Shown here: positions 26,245 to 34,837 of the stretch, piece by piece
Position numbering within the stretch: the stretch's first letter is position 1
Layout of the letters: each line of letters starts with the position of its first letter
Assembly: GCA_022601395.1 (NCBI GenBank)
Contig: JAJACS010000011.1
Coordinates: forward strand, 1 to 58,209
Reading direction: 5' to 3'
DNA length: 58,209 bases
From: Chlamydiia bacterium
GTDB lineage: Bacteria > Chlamydiota > Chlamydiia > Chlamydiales > GCA-2402025
Position numbers and translations under genes: made by a program
Notes under the pieces: model-generated
Told to the model about the DNA's origin: nothing
What the model saw: the letters and a program-made list of their open reading frames with translations, nothing else
Database searches by the model: none

Positions 26245-28416
26245 GTGCTTAAAAAAGAAAGTTTTAAAGTGGCAGGGCTTGACTGTCAAGAAGAGATCGC
26301 TCTTTTAAAGAAGGCGCTAGCATCTAGAGAAGGGGTATTGCAGCTCTCTTTCGATGTGATGCAGGCGCGTATGGAAGTAGAGTATGAAGAAAAAAAAATC
26401 ACCTCTGATGAGATCATAGCAAGTGTTCAGGCTTCTGGTTTAAGAGCTTCTCTTTGGATACATAGACGATCGCTTGAAAAGCTTACTTGGTGGGGACAAA
26501 ACGGTAGACTCTTCATGACGGTGCTATGCGGCATCTTCATTATACTTGGCCTTATTACTGGGGAAGTCGTTTTTAAAAGAGTGATGCATCTTTTTTCCAA
26601 AGAAGAACTTAAAAGTGGAACGTTTCTTCCTTACGTATCTGTGATGTTTTACACCTTCGCAATTATTTGCGGGCTTTGGCATGTAGCTGGAAAAGCTTTT
26701 TTCTCTGTTAAAAAGCTAAGAGCCGATATGAACCTTCTTATGATGGTAGCTTCTATAGGTGCAATGATTATCGGCCAGTGGTTTGAAGGAGCTTCTGTGG
26801 TATTTCTTTTTTCTGTTTCGCTGCTTCTTGAGCAGGCAAGTGTAAAAAGAGCAAGGAACGCTGTTGCAACACTTATGGATTTAACACCAGATGTTGCACA
26901 TCTTGTCTCAGATAAAGGAACTGTTGATGTAAAGCTTGCAGACTTGAAAGTTGGTGATACTGTGCTTGTAAAAGCGTCGGAGAAAATTCCAATCGATGCT
27001 GTGATTACAAAAGGCAGCAGCGCAATCAATCAAGCTCCTATTACAGGCGAATCTATGCCTGTTGAGAAAAAAGAAAATGACGAAGTGTTTGCAGGAACAA
27101 TCAACGAAGAGTCATCCCTTGAGTGCAAAGTAACAAAACTCTCTTTTGATACAACGCTTGCAAAAATGATCTATATGATCGAGCACGCGCAGTCTAAAAG
27201 AGCAAAATCAGAAAAAACGATAGAGAAGTTTGCTGCTCTTTATACTCCTGTAATGATAGCTCTTGCGATCATCATAGGTATAGGGCCGCCCCTTATATTT
27301 GATGCAAAATGGATCGAGTGGGTTTATAGGGGTCTTGTTGTTCTTGTCATAGCATGTCCTTGCGCACTTGTGATATCAACGCCTGTATGTCTGATCTCAG
27401 GCCTTACTTCAGCAGCAAGGCAAGGTGTCCTTATTAAAGGAGGGATCTTCCTGGAGATAGCAAAGGATCTTAAAGCTATTGCCTTTGATAAAACAGGAAC
27501 ACTTACTTATGGTAAGCCCTCTATACAAAAGATGGTTCCTTTAAATGGTACTAAAGAAGATGAGCTTCTTAAGATCGCTGCGTCTCTTGAAAAGGGTTCG
27601 ACACATCCTCTTGGAAAAGCAATTGTAGAGAAGGCTGCAGAGAGAAATATTGAAGCTGATGTTGCCTCTAGTGTAAAACTTATCCAAGGTAAGGGGATTG
27701 AAGGGATTGTTGGAGATCAGGCTTACTGGATGGGGTCACATAGGTTCATGCATGAAAAAGGACAAGAGACAGAAGAGATCCATAAAACAGCAGAAGAGCT
27801 AGAAGATGCAGGGCATACTGTCATTGCTATTGGTAATGCAGAAAAGATCATAGGACTTGTTTCCATTGCTGATGAGCCAAGAGAAGGCATGGCAGCTCTT
27901 ATGGACGAGATCAGAGTTTCTGGTATTAAGAAAACCATTATGCTTACCGGTGATAATACAAAGTGTGCAAAAGAAATTGCGCAAAAGACAAAAGTAGATG
28001 AGTTTTTCTCAGAGCTTCTTCCGGAAGACAAGCTCAAAGCAATTGGTTCCCTTAAAGCCAAGTACGGACTTTGCGCTATGATTGGAGATGGTGTGAATGA
28101 TGCACCTGCAATGGCAACGGCAGATCTTGGAATTGCAATGGGCGCGATTGGAACAGATGCTGCTATCGAAACAGCAGACATTGCACTCATGCAAGATGAT
28201 CTATCCAAAGTGCCATGGCTTATTAGGCACTCTAAACGCACAATGAAGATCCTTTATCAAAACATCATCTTTGCACTAGCTGTTAAAGTGATTTTTCTTG
28301 CTCTTGCAATAGTCGGGATCGCAGGTCTTTGGATGGCGATTGCAGCCGATACAGGAGCCTCTCTTCTTGTTGTGTTCAATGCTTTGCGTCTTCTTCATAA
28401 AGAGAAAGCAAAATGA
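26245..28416 (+). CDS. zntA: Heavy-metal P1B-type ATPase, Zn/Cd class
   Basis: A 723-residue metal-efflux pump. It begins at a GTG (26245) five bases after AGGTGA. The N-terminal ferredoxin-like metal domain is degenerate: GLDCQEE with only Cys14 where GMxCxxC is usual. The core is intact, with CPC at 371-373 in the sixth helix, the phosphorylation motif DKTGTLT beginning at Asp415, a GxGIEG hinge, and GDGVNDAPAMATADLG. The last helix ends ADTGASLLVVFNALRLL, with the Asp of zinc/cadmium/lead transporters rather than the Cys/Met set of copper pumps. Chlamydiae carry a related gene (CT727). It is followed by a terminator. Confidence 0.92.
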   Translation: MLKKESFKVAGLDCQEEIALLKKALASREGVLQLSFDVMQARMEVEYEEKKITSDEIIASVQASGLRASLWIHRRSLEKLTWWGQNGRLFMTVLCGIFIILGLITGEVVFKRVMHLFSKEELKSGTFLPYVSVMFYTFAIICGLWHVAGKAFFSVKKLRADMNLLMMVASIGAMIIGQWFEGASVVFLFSVSLLLEQASVKRARNAVATLMDLTPDVAHLVSDKGTVDVKLADLKVGDTVLVKASEKIPIDAVITKGSSAINQAPITGESMPVEKKENDEVFAGTINEESSLECKVTKLSFDTTLAKMIYMIEHAQSKRAKSEKTIEKFAALYTPVMIALAIIIGIGPPLIFDAKWIEWVYRGLVVLVIACPCALVISTPVCLISGLTSAARQGVLIKGGIFLEIAKDLKAIAFDKTGTLTYGKPSIQKMVPLNGTKEDELLKIAASLEKGSTHPLGKAIVEKAAERNIEADVASSVKLIQGKGIEGIVGDQAYWMGSHRFMHEKGQETEEIHKTAEELEDAGHTVIAIGNAEKIIGLVSIADEPREGMAALMDEIRVSGIKKTIMLTGDNTKCAKEIAQKTKVDEFFSELLPEDKLKAIGSLKAKYGLCAMIGDGVNDAPAMATADLGIAMGAIGTDAAIETADIALMQDDLSKVPWLIRHSKRTMKILYQNIIFALAVKVIFLALAIVGIAGLWMAIAADTGASLLVVFNALRLLHKEKAK

Positions 28417-28445
28417 TAACACAAGCATTAGATGTATCTTTGTAG

Positions 28446-28474
28446 AAGAAGCGTTTCTCTTTGCTTCTTTTTTT
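28446..28474 (+). terminator. Intrinsic terminator after the metal ATPase
   Basis: A 7-bp stem (28446-28452 with 28463-28469), 10-nt loop, then a T run to 28474 and more T after one G. Confidence 0.7.
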
Positions 28475-28527
28475 GTTTTTTTGCACAATGGCTTGCTTAA
28501 AAACTTTACGTACCTATGAGAGTAAAG

Positions 28528-29304
28528 ATGTCAAAAAGTATCACTCAATTCTTCAAAAATTCTAGGCAAAAACTTTGTGTTGTTTGCTCTTTCGTTGCTC
28601 TTTTTTGTATTACAAGTTGTTCGAGTGTTCCCTCAACAGGGTATACCATAGCGCTTGACCCATCATGGTTCCCTTTAGATATGCCGCAGAAAGAACCTTA
28701 TATACTGGCTTTTACAAAAGAGCTTCTTCAAAAAATTGGAGAGAAAAAAGGTGTTCATCTAAATCGTATTACAGTGAGTTGGGACAACCTCCTTGAAGGT
28801 CTTAATAAAAAGGACTATCAAGGCGTGTTTTCTATGATGGAGCCCTATCTTTTCAACTTAGAAAAATATGATTTCTCAGACGTGTATCTGCAGACAGGAC
28901 CTGTTGTTGTGATGAGAGAGGCTGCTACTAAATCAGAAGCTAAAAAGCTTTATGAGAAAGAGATAGCGGTTTTTTCAGCAAACCAAGAGAATCTGCTTAT
29001 GCAGATGTACCCTGACTCTATTGTGAGGATGTACGATTCGATTCCAAAGGCTTTGATGGATGTTGCAACAGGAGTGTTAGACGGCGCTCTTGTCGAACAC
29101 CTGGATGCTGTCTCCTATGTAACAGATGTGTACAGCTCTCAACTGAAAATTGTATCTAAACCTCTAACTGATGAGGGGATCAAGCTGCTAACTCTTGCAA
29201 ATGAAAACAAAGAACTTGTGAAAATCTTCAACGAAGGTCTTCATGATCTTGTCCGTGATGGTGACTATAAGGATCTAGCAAAGAAGTGGCATCTCGCTTA
29301 TTGA
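28528..29304 (+). CDS. ABC-type amino-acid-binding lipoprotein, ArtJ-like
   Basis: A 258-residue solute-binding protein of family 3. The signal peptide ends in the lipobox ITSC with Cys31 lipidated. The fold shows the two-lobed pattern: FTKELLQKIGEKKGVHLNRI near the start, then YDFSDVYLQTGPVVVMRE, then AVFSANQENLLM, and a C-terminal NEGLHDLVRDGDYKDLAKKW. The ATG at 28528 has a GAGAG five bases upstream; an in-frame ATG at 28516 adds four residues but has no ribosome site. Chlamydiae use ArtJ (CT381) for arginine. No permease or ATPase gene is adjacent. Its 3' end overlaps glgP by 7 bases on the other strand. Confidence 0.82.
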   Translation: MSKSITQFFKNSRQKLCVVCSFVALFCITSCSSVPSTGYTIALDPSWFPLDMPQKEPYILAFTKELLQKIGEKKGVHLNRITVSWDNLLEGLNKKDYQGVFSMMEPYLFNLEKYDFSDVYLQTGPVVVMREAATKSEAKKLYEKEIAVFSANQENLLMQMYPDSIVRMYDSIPKALMDVATGVLDGALVEHLDAVSYVTDVYSSQLKIVSKPLTDEGIKLLTLANENKELVKIFNEGLHDLVRDGDYKDLAKKWHLAY

Positions 29305-31880
29305 GCTTTTTTCATGCCATTTGGCAGGATTCTACAGCGGTCAAGTTCACTATATTCTGTTCTGATTCTGTTTAGTTCTTCTTTTGATGGAGGGCAAGGC
29401 TTTAAGCCCCAAAGCTCATTTGCATAGTTGCGGATGGATTCATCTGATGAGAAGTAACCCATACCAGCGATATTATGCAGAGCATACTCCGCCCATTTTT
29501 CTTTATTAGAATAAAGATCTTCTACTTTTTTGTGAGCATCGTAGTAGGATTGAAGATCGTTTAGCACTAGATATTTATCAGCTGGAACTGTGGAAGTTCC
29601 TTCCATTAGAGTAGCATAAAGCCTGCAAAGTGTTTCATGTTCTGCTTCGTTTTCTGAAAGCGTTCCATCGCGAAGCGCTTCAACAGCTTTTTTAATCATA
29701 GGGTTGTTATCTACGATGTGTGAAGGATGGTAGCTCTTCTCTTCTTTCATTTTAGCATTTTCTGAGGAGTTCTGACCAAATAGAAATGGCCACCACTCAT
29801 CTGTAACATGCTGACGCATTTCAACATTCGCTCCATCATCTGTTCCGATAGTGAGAGCGCCATTCATAGCAAGTTTCATGTTGCCTGTTCCAGAAGCTTC
29901 CATGCCTGCTGTTGAGATCTGCTCAGAAAGATCACAAGCTGGGATGATTTTCTCAGCATTGGATACGTTGTAGTTGGGGATAAAGATCACACGAAGGTGT
30001 TCTCTTACAACGCTATCTGCAAATATTTTTCGAGAAAGACAGTAGATAAACCGGATGATATCTTTTGCAAGTTCGTAGCCTGGAGCAGCTTTTCCTCCAA
30101 AAAAGACCATACGCTTTATTTTGCGAGCACTTGGGTTTTCCTTGATCTCTTGAAAAAGGATCAGTGCATGCATAGCGTTCATGAACTGTCTTTTGTATTC
30201 ATGGAATCTCTTGATATGTATATCAAATAAGGCATCTGTTCCAAGGAAGGTAGGAACATTTGGATCATCAGCACCAGGAGTATTATCGCGAGCTGTTAAA
30301 TGATCGATCAGAGCTTGCTTGTTTTCTTGCTTGATCTTTAAGAATTCAGCTTGCGTTTCTTTACATGTAGCGTGCTGCGCTAGCTTTTTCACTTCTTTAA
30401 AGTCTTTGATCCAACCATCGCCAATTCGTTTTGTAAGGAACTCTGCGTGTTTGGGGTTACAGTAAAGAAGCCATCTTCTTTGTGTAACACCATTTGTGAC
30501 GTTTGTGAACTTTTCAGGATACATTTCAAAGAAGTCTCTAAACATCGACTCTTTTAAGATTTCTGAGTGGAGAGCAGCAACACCATTAATATGGTGAGAG
30601 CCATAAATGGAGAGGTGAGCCATTCTGATTTGCCCGCAGTCGATGATCGCCATGCGGTTTTCTCTTTCAGTATCACCCTTGTACTTTGTTCTTACTTCTT
30701 CTCTTAGGTTTTTATCGAGTCTTTGTATGATGTTGTACTGGCGAGGAAGAAGGTTTTGCACACGGTTTTCATTCCACTCTTCTAGAGCTTCTTTCAAAAC
30801 GGTATGGTTTGTGTAGCTGCAAACTTCTTGTGTTGTTTCAAAAGCTTCCTTCCATGAGAGTTTCCCGTTTTTCATGAGAGTTCTCATCAGCTCTGCAACA
30901 ACAAGAGCTGGGTGAGTATCATTTATCTGTATTCTGACTTTATCTTTAAAATTGTTGAGGTTGCTGTAATGATCGAGATGCTGATTAAGAATGTCTTGCA
31001 GAGAAGCTGAAACGAGTAGGAACTCTTGCTTGAGTCTGATTCTTTTCCCTGCTTCATGGTTATCGTTTGGATAGAGAACATCCGTTAGTGAGGTGTTTTC
31101 CGCAGCCTGATCGAGCTGGCCTGCGTTATACCTTTGGAGCTGGAAGTTGTGAGGCGATTCTTTTGTGGACCAGAGTCTTAAGGTAGTCACAGAAAAGTTC
31201 GGTGATGGGTTGTAGCCTATGATGGGCAGATCGTAGGGCAAAGCTCTAACGAGCTCCTGATCTACGATGTCATAGATCTCATGGTCGCTATTTTGGATCT
31301 TTATGGGCTTTCCGCAGAAATCAACATTCACCGCGTGAGAATCTCTTCTAAACTCCCAAGGGTTTTCAAGAAGGAGCCAGCATTCTGGCTTTTCGATTTG
31401 TATGCCGCACCATATAGCCTGCTCAAAGATCCCATACTGGTAGCGCATCCCATAGCCAATTGCTGGATACTCAAGGGTTGCGAGCGAGTCCATGAAGCAA
31501 GAGGCGAGTCTTCCTAGGCCGCCATTTCCGATCCCGATCTCGGGCTCTATACACATGATCTTGCTAAAGTCTCTTTTCATGGAGTGAAGGACATTCTTCA
31601 CAAGGTCCATAGCAGAGATATTGGTGAGGTTATTGCCGAGGAGTCTTCCTGGCATATACTCCATAGAGAGGTAGTAGATCTTCCGAGCATCTGATTGCTG
31701 GAAGGTATTTTGTGTGGCGGTCCAGTTGATCATCACCTCTTCGCGTAGAGCGAAGGAAAAAGCCTTATAATACTCCTCATCTGAGGCGGTATCTGCTGTT
31801 TTCCCCATGGTGGTAATGAGGTAGTGCCTGATTTTGTTGATGACGCTTTCCGTCTGATATTCTAGGTTGAACTGGTCCAT
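29298..31880 (-). CDS. glgP: Glycogen phosphorylase
   Basis: An 860-residue GT35 enzyme releasing glucose-1-phosphate from glycogen. The pyridoxal-phosphate lysine is in EASGTGNMKLAMNGALTIGT, followed by DGANVEM. Other blocks are YLSMEYMPGRLLGNNL, GNGGLGRLASCFMDSLATL, QINDTHPALVVAELMR and TNGVTQRRW. Full length, with no truncation. Chlamydiae keep glycogen metabolism, so this fits. The gene starts at an ATG preceded by AGAGG. Confidence 0.96.
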   Translation of the reverse strand: MDQFNLEYQTESVINKIRHYLITTMGKTADTASDEEYYKAFSFALREEVMINWTATQNTFQQSDARKIYYLSMEYMPGRLLGNNLTNISAMDLVKNVLHSMKRDFSKIMCIEPEIGIGNGGLGRLASCFMDSLATLEYPAIGYGMRYQYGIFEQAIWCGIQIEKPECWLLLENPWEFRRDSHAVNVDFCGKPIKIQNSDHEIYDIVDQELVRALPYDLPIIGYNPSPNFSVTTLRLWSTKESPHNFQLQRYNAGQLDQAAENTSLTDVLYPNDNHEAGKRIRLKQEFLLVSASLQDILNQHLDHYSNLNNFKDKVRIQINDTHPALVVAELMRTLMKNGKLSWKEAFETTQEVCSYTNHTVLKEALEEWNENRVQNLLPRQYNIIQRLDKNLREEVRTKYKGDTERENRMAIIDCGQIRMAHLSIYGSHHINGVAALHSEILKESMFRDFFEMYPEKFTNVTNGVTQRRWLLYCNPKHAEFLTKRIGDGWIKDFKEVKKLAQHATCKETQAEFLKIKQENKQALIDHLTARDNTPGADDPNVPTFLGTDALFDIHIKRFHEYKRQFMNAMHALILFQEIKENPSARKIKRMVFFGGKAAPGYELAKDIIRFIYCLSRKIFADSVVREHLRVIFIPNYNVSNAEKIIPACDLSEQISTAGMEASGTGNMKLAMNGALTIGTDDGANVEMRQHVTDEWWPFLFGQNSSENAKMKEEKSYHPSHIVDNNPMIKKAVEALRDGTLSENEAEHETLCRLYATLMEGTSTVPADKYLVLNDLQSYYDAHKKVEDLYSNKEKWAEYALHNIAGMGYFSSDESIRNYANELWGLKPCPPSKEELNRIRTEYSELDRCRILPNGMKKAQ

Positions 31881-32112
31881 ATGCCTCTTTTATTCTCTCT
31901 CCTTGGTTTATCATAAAGTTAATATTTTAAAAAATACCTATATAAAATTTTAACTTGACGAGTTACCTATATCTATTATTTTAAACAAAATACAATAAAA
32001 TTTAATCAATATAATCAAGATTTTAATAGAATGATTTATATATTTAATTTGTTATAATCTTTGCTATAAAGCTTATATTAATAAATACAATAATAAAATA
32101 ACGGAGAATACA

Positions 32113-33216
32113 ATGTCTGGTTTACAAAGAGCGGGCGTTGGGACGGTTTCAGCTTCTCACGCGGGGAACAGAGCTCAAAGCTTTGGCGGAAGAATGCTAA
32201 ATAAGGGAAAAGATCTAACTATAGGAATGGCTACTACTGTGGCTAACCTTGCAGCAGCAGCTCTTATAGTTGATAGTTCAAGACAAGCAGTTACGTCATT
32301 TGCAACAAAAAATCCAAATGATGAGCTTGTAAAAATACTACCAAGCTTCGTTCTAAAAGATGGAGCAAAGGAAGTGCAGTTCCTGCGTAATGCAGGAGCA
32401 AAAGTAACAAATTACTTTAGTCAGTATGATAGTGATTTTGGTTGCGAGTCTGTTGGTGACAAGTTTACCTGCAGAGATTTCGTGGAGCCTACTTATGGAC
32501 AGGTGGCAAGAGGTGTTTATGACAATGCCATGACTTCTCTTACTGAATACTTTAGCAAGTATCAGTGCATCCCAGAAGGGCAGCAGTCCTATTGTCCAGC
32601 AAATAACTGCTTAGTGCCTTGTCAAAATCCAACATCAGGCAACAAAATTAGAGCCGTTTTTGATGGCTTCATGGAAACGGCATCGAAAGCAAAAAATTCC
32701 ATTTCAGGCTATTTTGCAAAAGGTGAACCAAAGCCAAGTGAAAACACATATGCTGCAAGAGGTAGCGAGTACGTAACGTCAGCAAAAGCACTTGTAGGTG
32801 ATGTTGCAACGGCTGCTTATACGAAAGTATCTGATGTAAAAGATAGCGTTGTGAACGCTCTATCAGCAACAAACGTATCATCTGATGAGTTCATGGAGAA
32901 TTCTATGAAACTTGCGGCTGTAGGTCTTGCTGTTGGTGTAACTGCATTTGCTGTTAGAAAGTACAGGGAAAGTAATGCTGCTAAGAGTGAAAATAAAGCT
33001 CTTATTGCAGAAAGAAATCAAATTGCTCCTCAAGTGCTCGATTTAATCGCAGAGAATAAAGAGTTAAAAAGTGAGCTACAAGCTCCTAAACCTAGAGTAA
33101 GAAATCATGCTTTAAGAAAAGAAAGAGCTAAAACTATGAAGTTAGAGGCTCTAGCTCAAAGGCAACAAGCTATGATTGATAGACTGGTCGCAATGCAAAC
33201 AGCTGCCCCATTCTAA
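32113..33216 (+). CDS. Unrecognised membrane protein A with coiled-coil tail
   Basis: A 367-residue protein of no family I recognise. It has hydrophobic segments at about 36-53 and 265-281, six cysteines between them (111, 120, 152, 161, 166, 170) and a charged coiled-coil tail (about 288-360). Three short repeats end in YF (NYFSQY near 100, EYFSKY near 145, GYFAKG near 199). Its N-terminal region, second hydrophobic segment and tail resemble protein D of the same cluster (33944-34837). A Shine-Dalgarno GGAG precedes the ATG, and the AT-rich upstream region has TATAAT at 32053-32058. It might be a type III-secreted inclusion membrane protein, but the hydrophobic segments are not the usual paired hairpin. 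Confidence 0.75.
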   Translation: MSGLQRAGVGTVSASHAGNRAQSFGGRMLNKGKDLTIGMATTVANLAAAALIVDSSRQAVTSFATKNPNDELVKILPSFVLKDGAKEVQFLRNAGAKVTNYFSQYDSDFGCESVGDKFTCRDFVEPTYGQVARGVYDNAMTSLTEYFSKYQCIPEGQQSYCPANNCLVPCQNPTSGNKIRAVFDGFMETASKAKNSISGYFAKGEPKPSENTYAARGSEYVTSAKALVGDVATAAYTKVSDVKDSVVNALSATNVSSDEFMENSMKLAAVGLAVGVTAFAVRKYRESNAAKSENKALIAERNQIAPQVLDLIAENKELKSELQAPKPRVRNHALRKERAKTMKLEALAQRQQAMIDRLVAMQTAAPF

Positions 33217-33261
33217 AGTTTAAGGTCTCTTATTGAGATCAATACGATGGTAAAGAGTGAT

Positions 33262-33291
33262 GGGGAATCTTAGTATAAGATTCCCCGTTTT
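33262..33291 (+). terminator. Terminator or attenuator inside the membrane cluster
   Basis: An 11-bp perfect stem (33262-33272 with 33276-33286), a 3-nt loop and GTTTT, between proteins A and B. B, C and D follow within overlapping frames, so partial termination here would lower them relative to A. Confidence 0.75.
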
Positions 33292-33312
33292 ATAAGTTAA
33301 TAGGAGAGTAAA

Positions 33313-33687
33313 ATGCACGAATATGCAACAAGAAATAGAGGTTATCAACCTGTTCTAGATAACTATCAAAAGGCCTACGAAGCTGTAGAAAATGGAGATA
33401 GTTGGTACTCAAGTGGCCTTAAGTGGCACCTCTTAGAGTCTAAGGGCGATATGAATTCAATGACAGCTGTAAGCTCAAAAGTAATCTTAGTAGTAGCTGC
33501 TATTGCGCTTGTTGGTGCTGGTATACTTTATGCACAAGCTGACTATAACCAAAACGCTTACAATGTTATGAATGCAGCGGCTCAGCTGAAAAATCACAAA
33601 GCAGTGACCCCAGAAGGCGAATCTACTGGCAGCACTTTTGGTGCTCTAATACTATCTATTCTAAAGAGTCAGAAAGGAAGCAACTAA
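33313..33687 (+). CDS. Unrecognised small membrane protein B
   Basis: A 124-residue protein with one strong membrane helix (about 53-74, VSSKVILVVAAIALVGAGIL) and a weaker hydrophobic end (about 108-117). The first 50 residues are polar and aromatic with no signal peptide. No family is recognised. An AGGAGAG site precedes the ATG by five bases. Its stop shares a base with the ATG of protein C (TAATG), so the two are translationally coupled. Confidence 0.72.
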   Translation: MHEYATRNRGYQPVLDNYQKAYEAVENGDSWYSSGLKWHLLESKGDMNSMTAVSSKVILVVAAIALVGAGILYAQADYNQNAYNVMNAAAQLKNHKAVTPEGESTGSTFGALILSILKSQKGSN

Positions 33688-33947
33688 TGAGTTATTTAGC
33701 AACAGGGGCGAAACTTTTATTCCAAACAGCGGCGTTTAGTTTCGGGACGCATCTTGCCGCAAGTATGCTTTTTGGGAAAGAAAATGACCCCACATCATTT
33801 GCTACAGCATCATTTTATGCGAACTTCAATGGAGGGGTTTCAGCTCCTCAGAAAGATCATAATATGGCGCTTATGAGTATTACAATAGGTATTGGCTTGG
33901 CGATTGCATCAAAAGTATCAAGTCTCTTTGCAAGGAGAGCTACATGA
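33687..33947 (+). CDS. Unrecognised small membrane protein C
   Basis: An 86-residue protein with two hydrophobic segments (about 7-29 and 59-80) joined by a polar loop containing NDPTSFATASFYANFNGG. The two-helix hairpin layout recalls small chlamydial inclusion membrane proteins, but no family is recognised. A good AAGGAAG site lies before the ATG. Its stop overlaps the ATG of protein D as ATGA. Confidence 0.7.
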   Translation: MSYLATGAKLLFQTAAFSFGTHLAASMLFGKENDPTSFATASFYANFNGGVSAPQKDHNMALMSITIGIGLAIASKVSSLFARRAT

Positions 33948-34837
33948 GAGTATCGGAGCCGGAGAAACCACAAGGGATGATTAGACGCACATATAATGCT
34001 GTAAAAAAAATTGTGAACAATACAATAGATGGCGGCCTGCTTGCTTATAGTGGCGCTGCATACACAACATCAGCGGCTGTTGCGCTCGAGTCCTTAAGGT
34101 TCTTTGCCACAGGTTATGTAAAAGTGAATGGAGAAGATCCGCAGGCGATATTGTTAAAGTCAAATTACAGCTATTTGTTGAAGGATAGTTTTGATCCAAA
34201 GAATCCATCGAAAATGTGTAGTGCGTTTGAAAGTACTTATAGCAATATTGGATCTACTGTTGGCGCATACTTCAAACGCTATATGAACGAAGAAAGCACA
34301 ATCCCAAATGATATCAATATAGATAAGGTTCTTGAGGATGCAAAAAAAGTAACTCAAGAAGAAGTTGATAACCTTTTTAGTGGATTTGATTATGACCCAA
34401 AAGTTGCTGAAGAAGCAGTAGAAAACTTAAAAAAGAATCCCGCAGCAGAAAAGGATGTACAGGGCTTTTTTGCTGAGCATCTTACCAATAGTCCTTTTGG
34501 CAAGCTTGCTTCTCATATTACATACGCATCTTATCAAACAGTAAAAGAAACAGTAGGTAGGACTTATAATGCTGTATGCAACGGGGGAGTTTCCTCATAT
34601 CAGCAGTATATAAACCAAGGGTATACTTTGATGTTTGTCTCTCTAATCTTAGGGTTGAGTGCTTTAGCTGCGTCTGCTACCAGAAGCTCTAGGAAACAAA
34701 GTCGAAAAGTGTCTGATATTCAAGGGGAGAAGAAAGCCGTGATAGCTCTTTTTCAAAAGCAAAGACAAATCATTGAAAAGCTATTGCAGGATCCTGCTGT
34801 ACAGAAATCCCTTATGAATGATCGTGCTAGACATTAG
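33944..34837 (+). CDS. Unrecognised membrane protein D, paralogue of A
   Basis: A 297-residue protein with hydrophobic segments at about 32-50 and 227-245 and a charged tail ending QKQRQIIEKLLQD, comparable with QRQQAMIDRLVAMQ in protein A. The motif AYFKRY near 108 matches the YF repeats of A, and LLKSNYSYLLKD near 70-81 aligns with ILPSFVLKD in A. Internally, RTYNAV occurs twice (15-20 and 206-211). An AAGGAGAG site precedes its ATG. No function can be assigned. The 3' end overlaps the convergent phosphate permease by 11 bases. Confidence 0.72.
   Translation: MRVSEPEKPQGMIRRTYNAVKKIVNNTIDGGLLAYSGAAYTTSAAVALESLRFFATGYVKVNGEDPQAILLKSNYSYLLKDSFDPKNPSKMCSAFESTYSNIGSTVGAYFKRYMNEESTIPNDINIDKVLEDAKKVTQEEVDNLFSGFDYDPKVAEEAVENLKKNPAAEKDVQGFFAEHLTNSPFGKLASHITYASYQTVKETVGRTYNAVCNGGVSSYQQYINQGYTLMFVSLILGLSALAASATRSSRKQSRKVSDIQGEKKAVIALFQKQRQIIEKLLQDPAVQKSLMNDRARH

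Noticed and set aside
27723..28241. Minus-strand ORF of 172 codons opposite the metal ATPase
   Set aside because: Ser-rich antisense frame inside the well-conserved P-type ATPase core.
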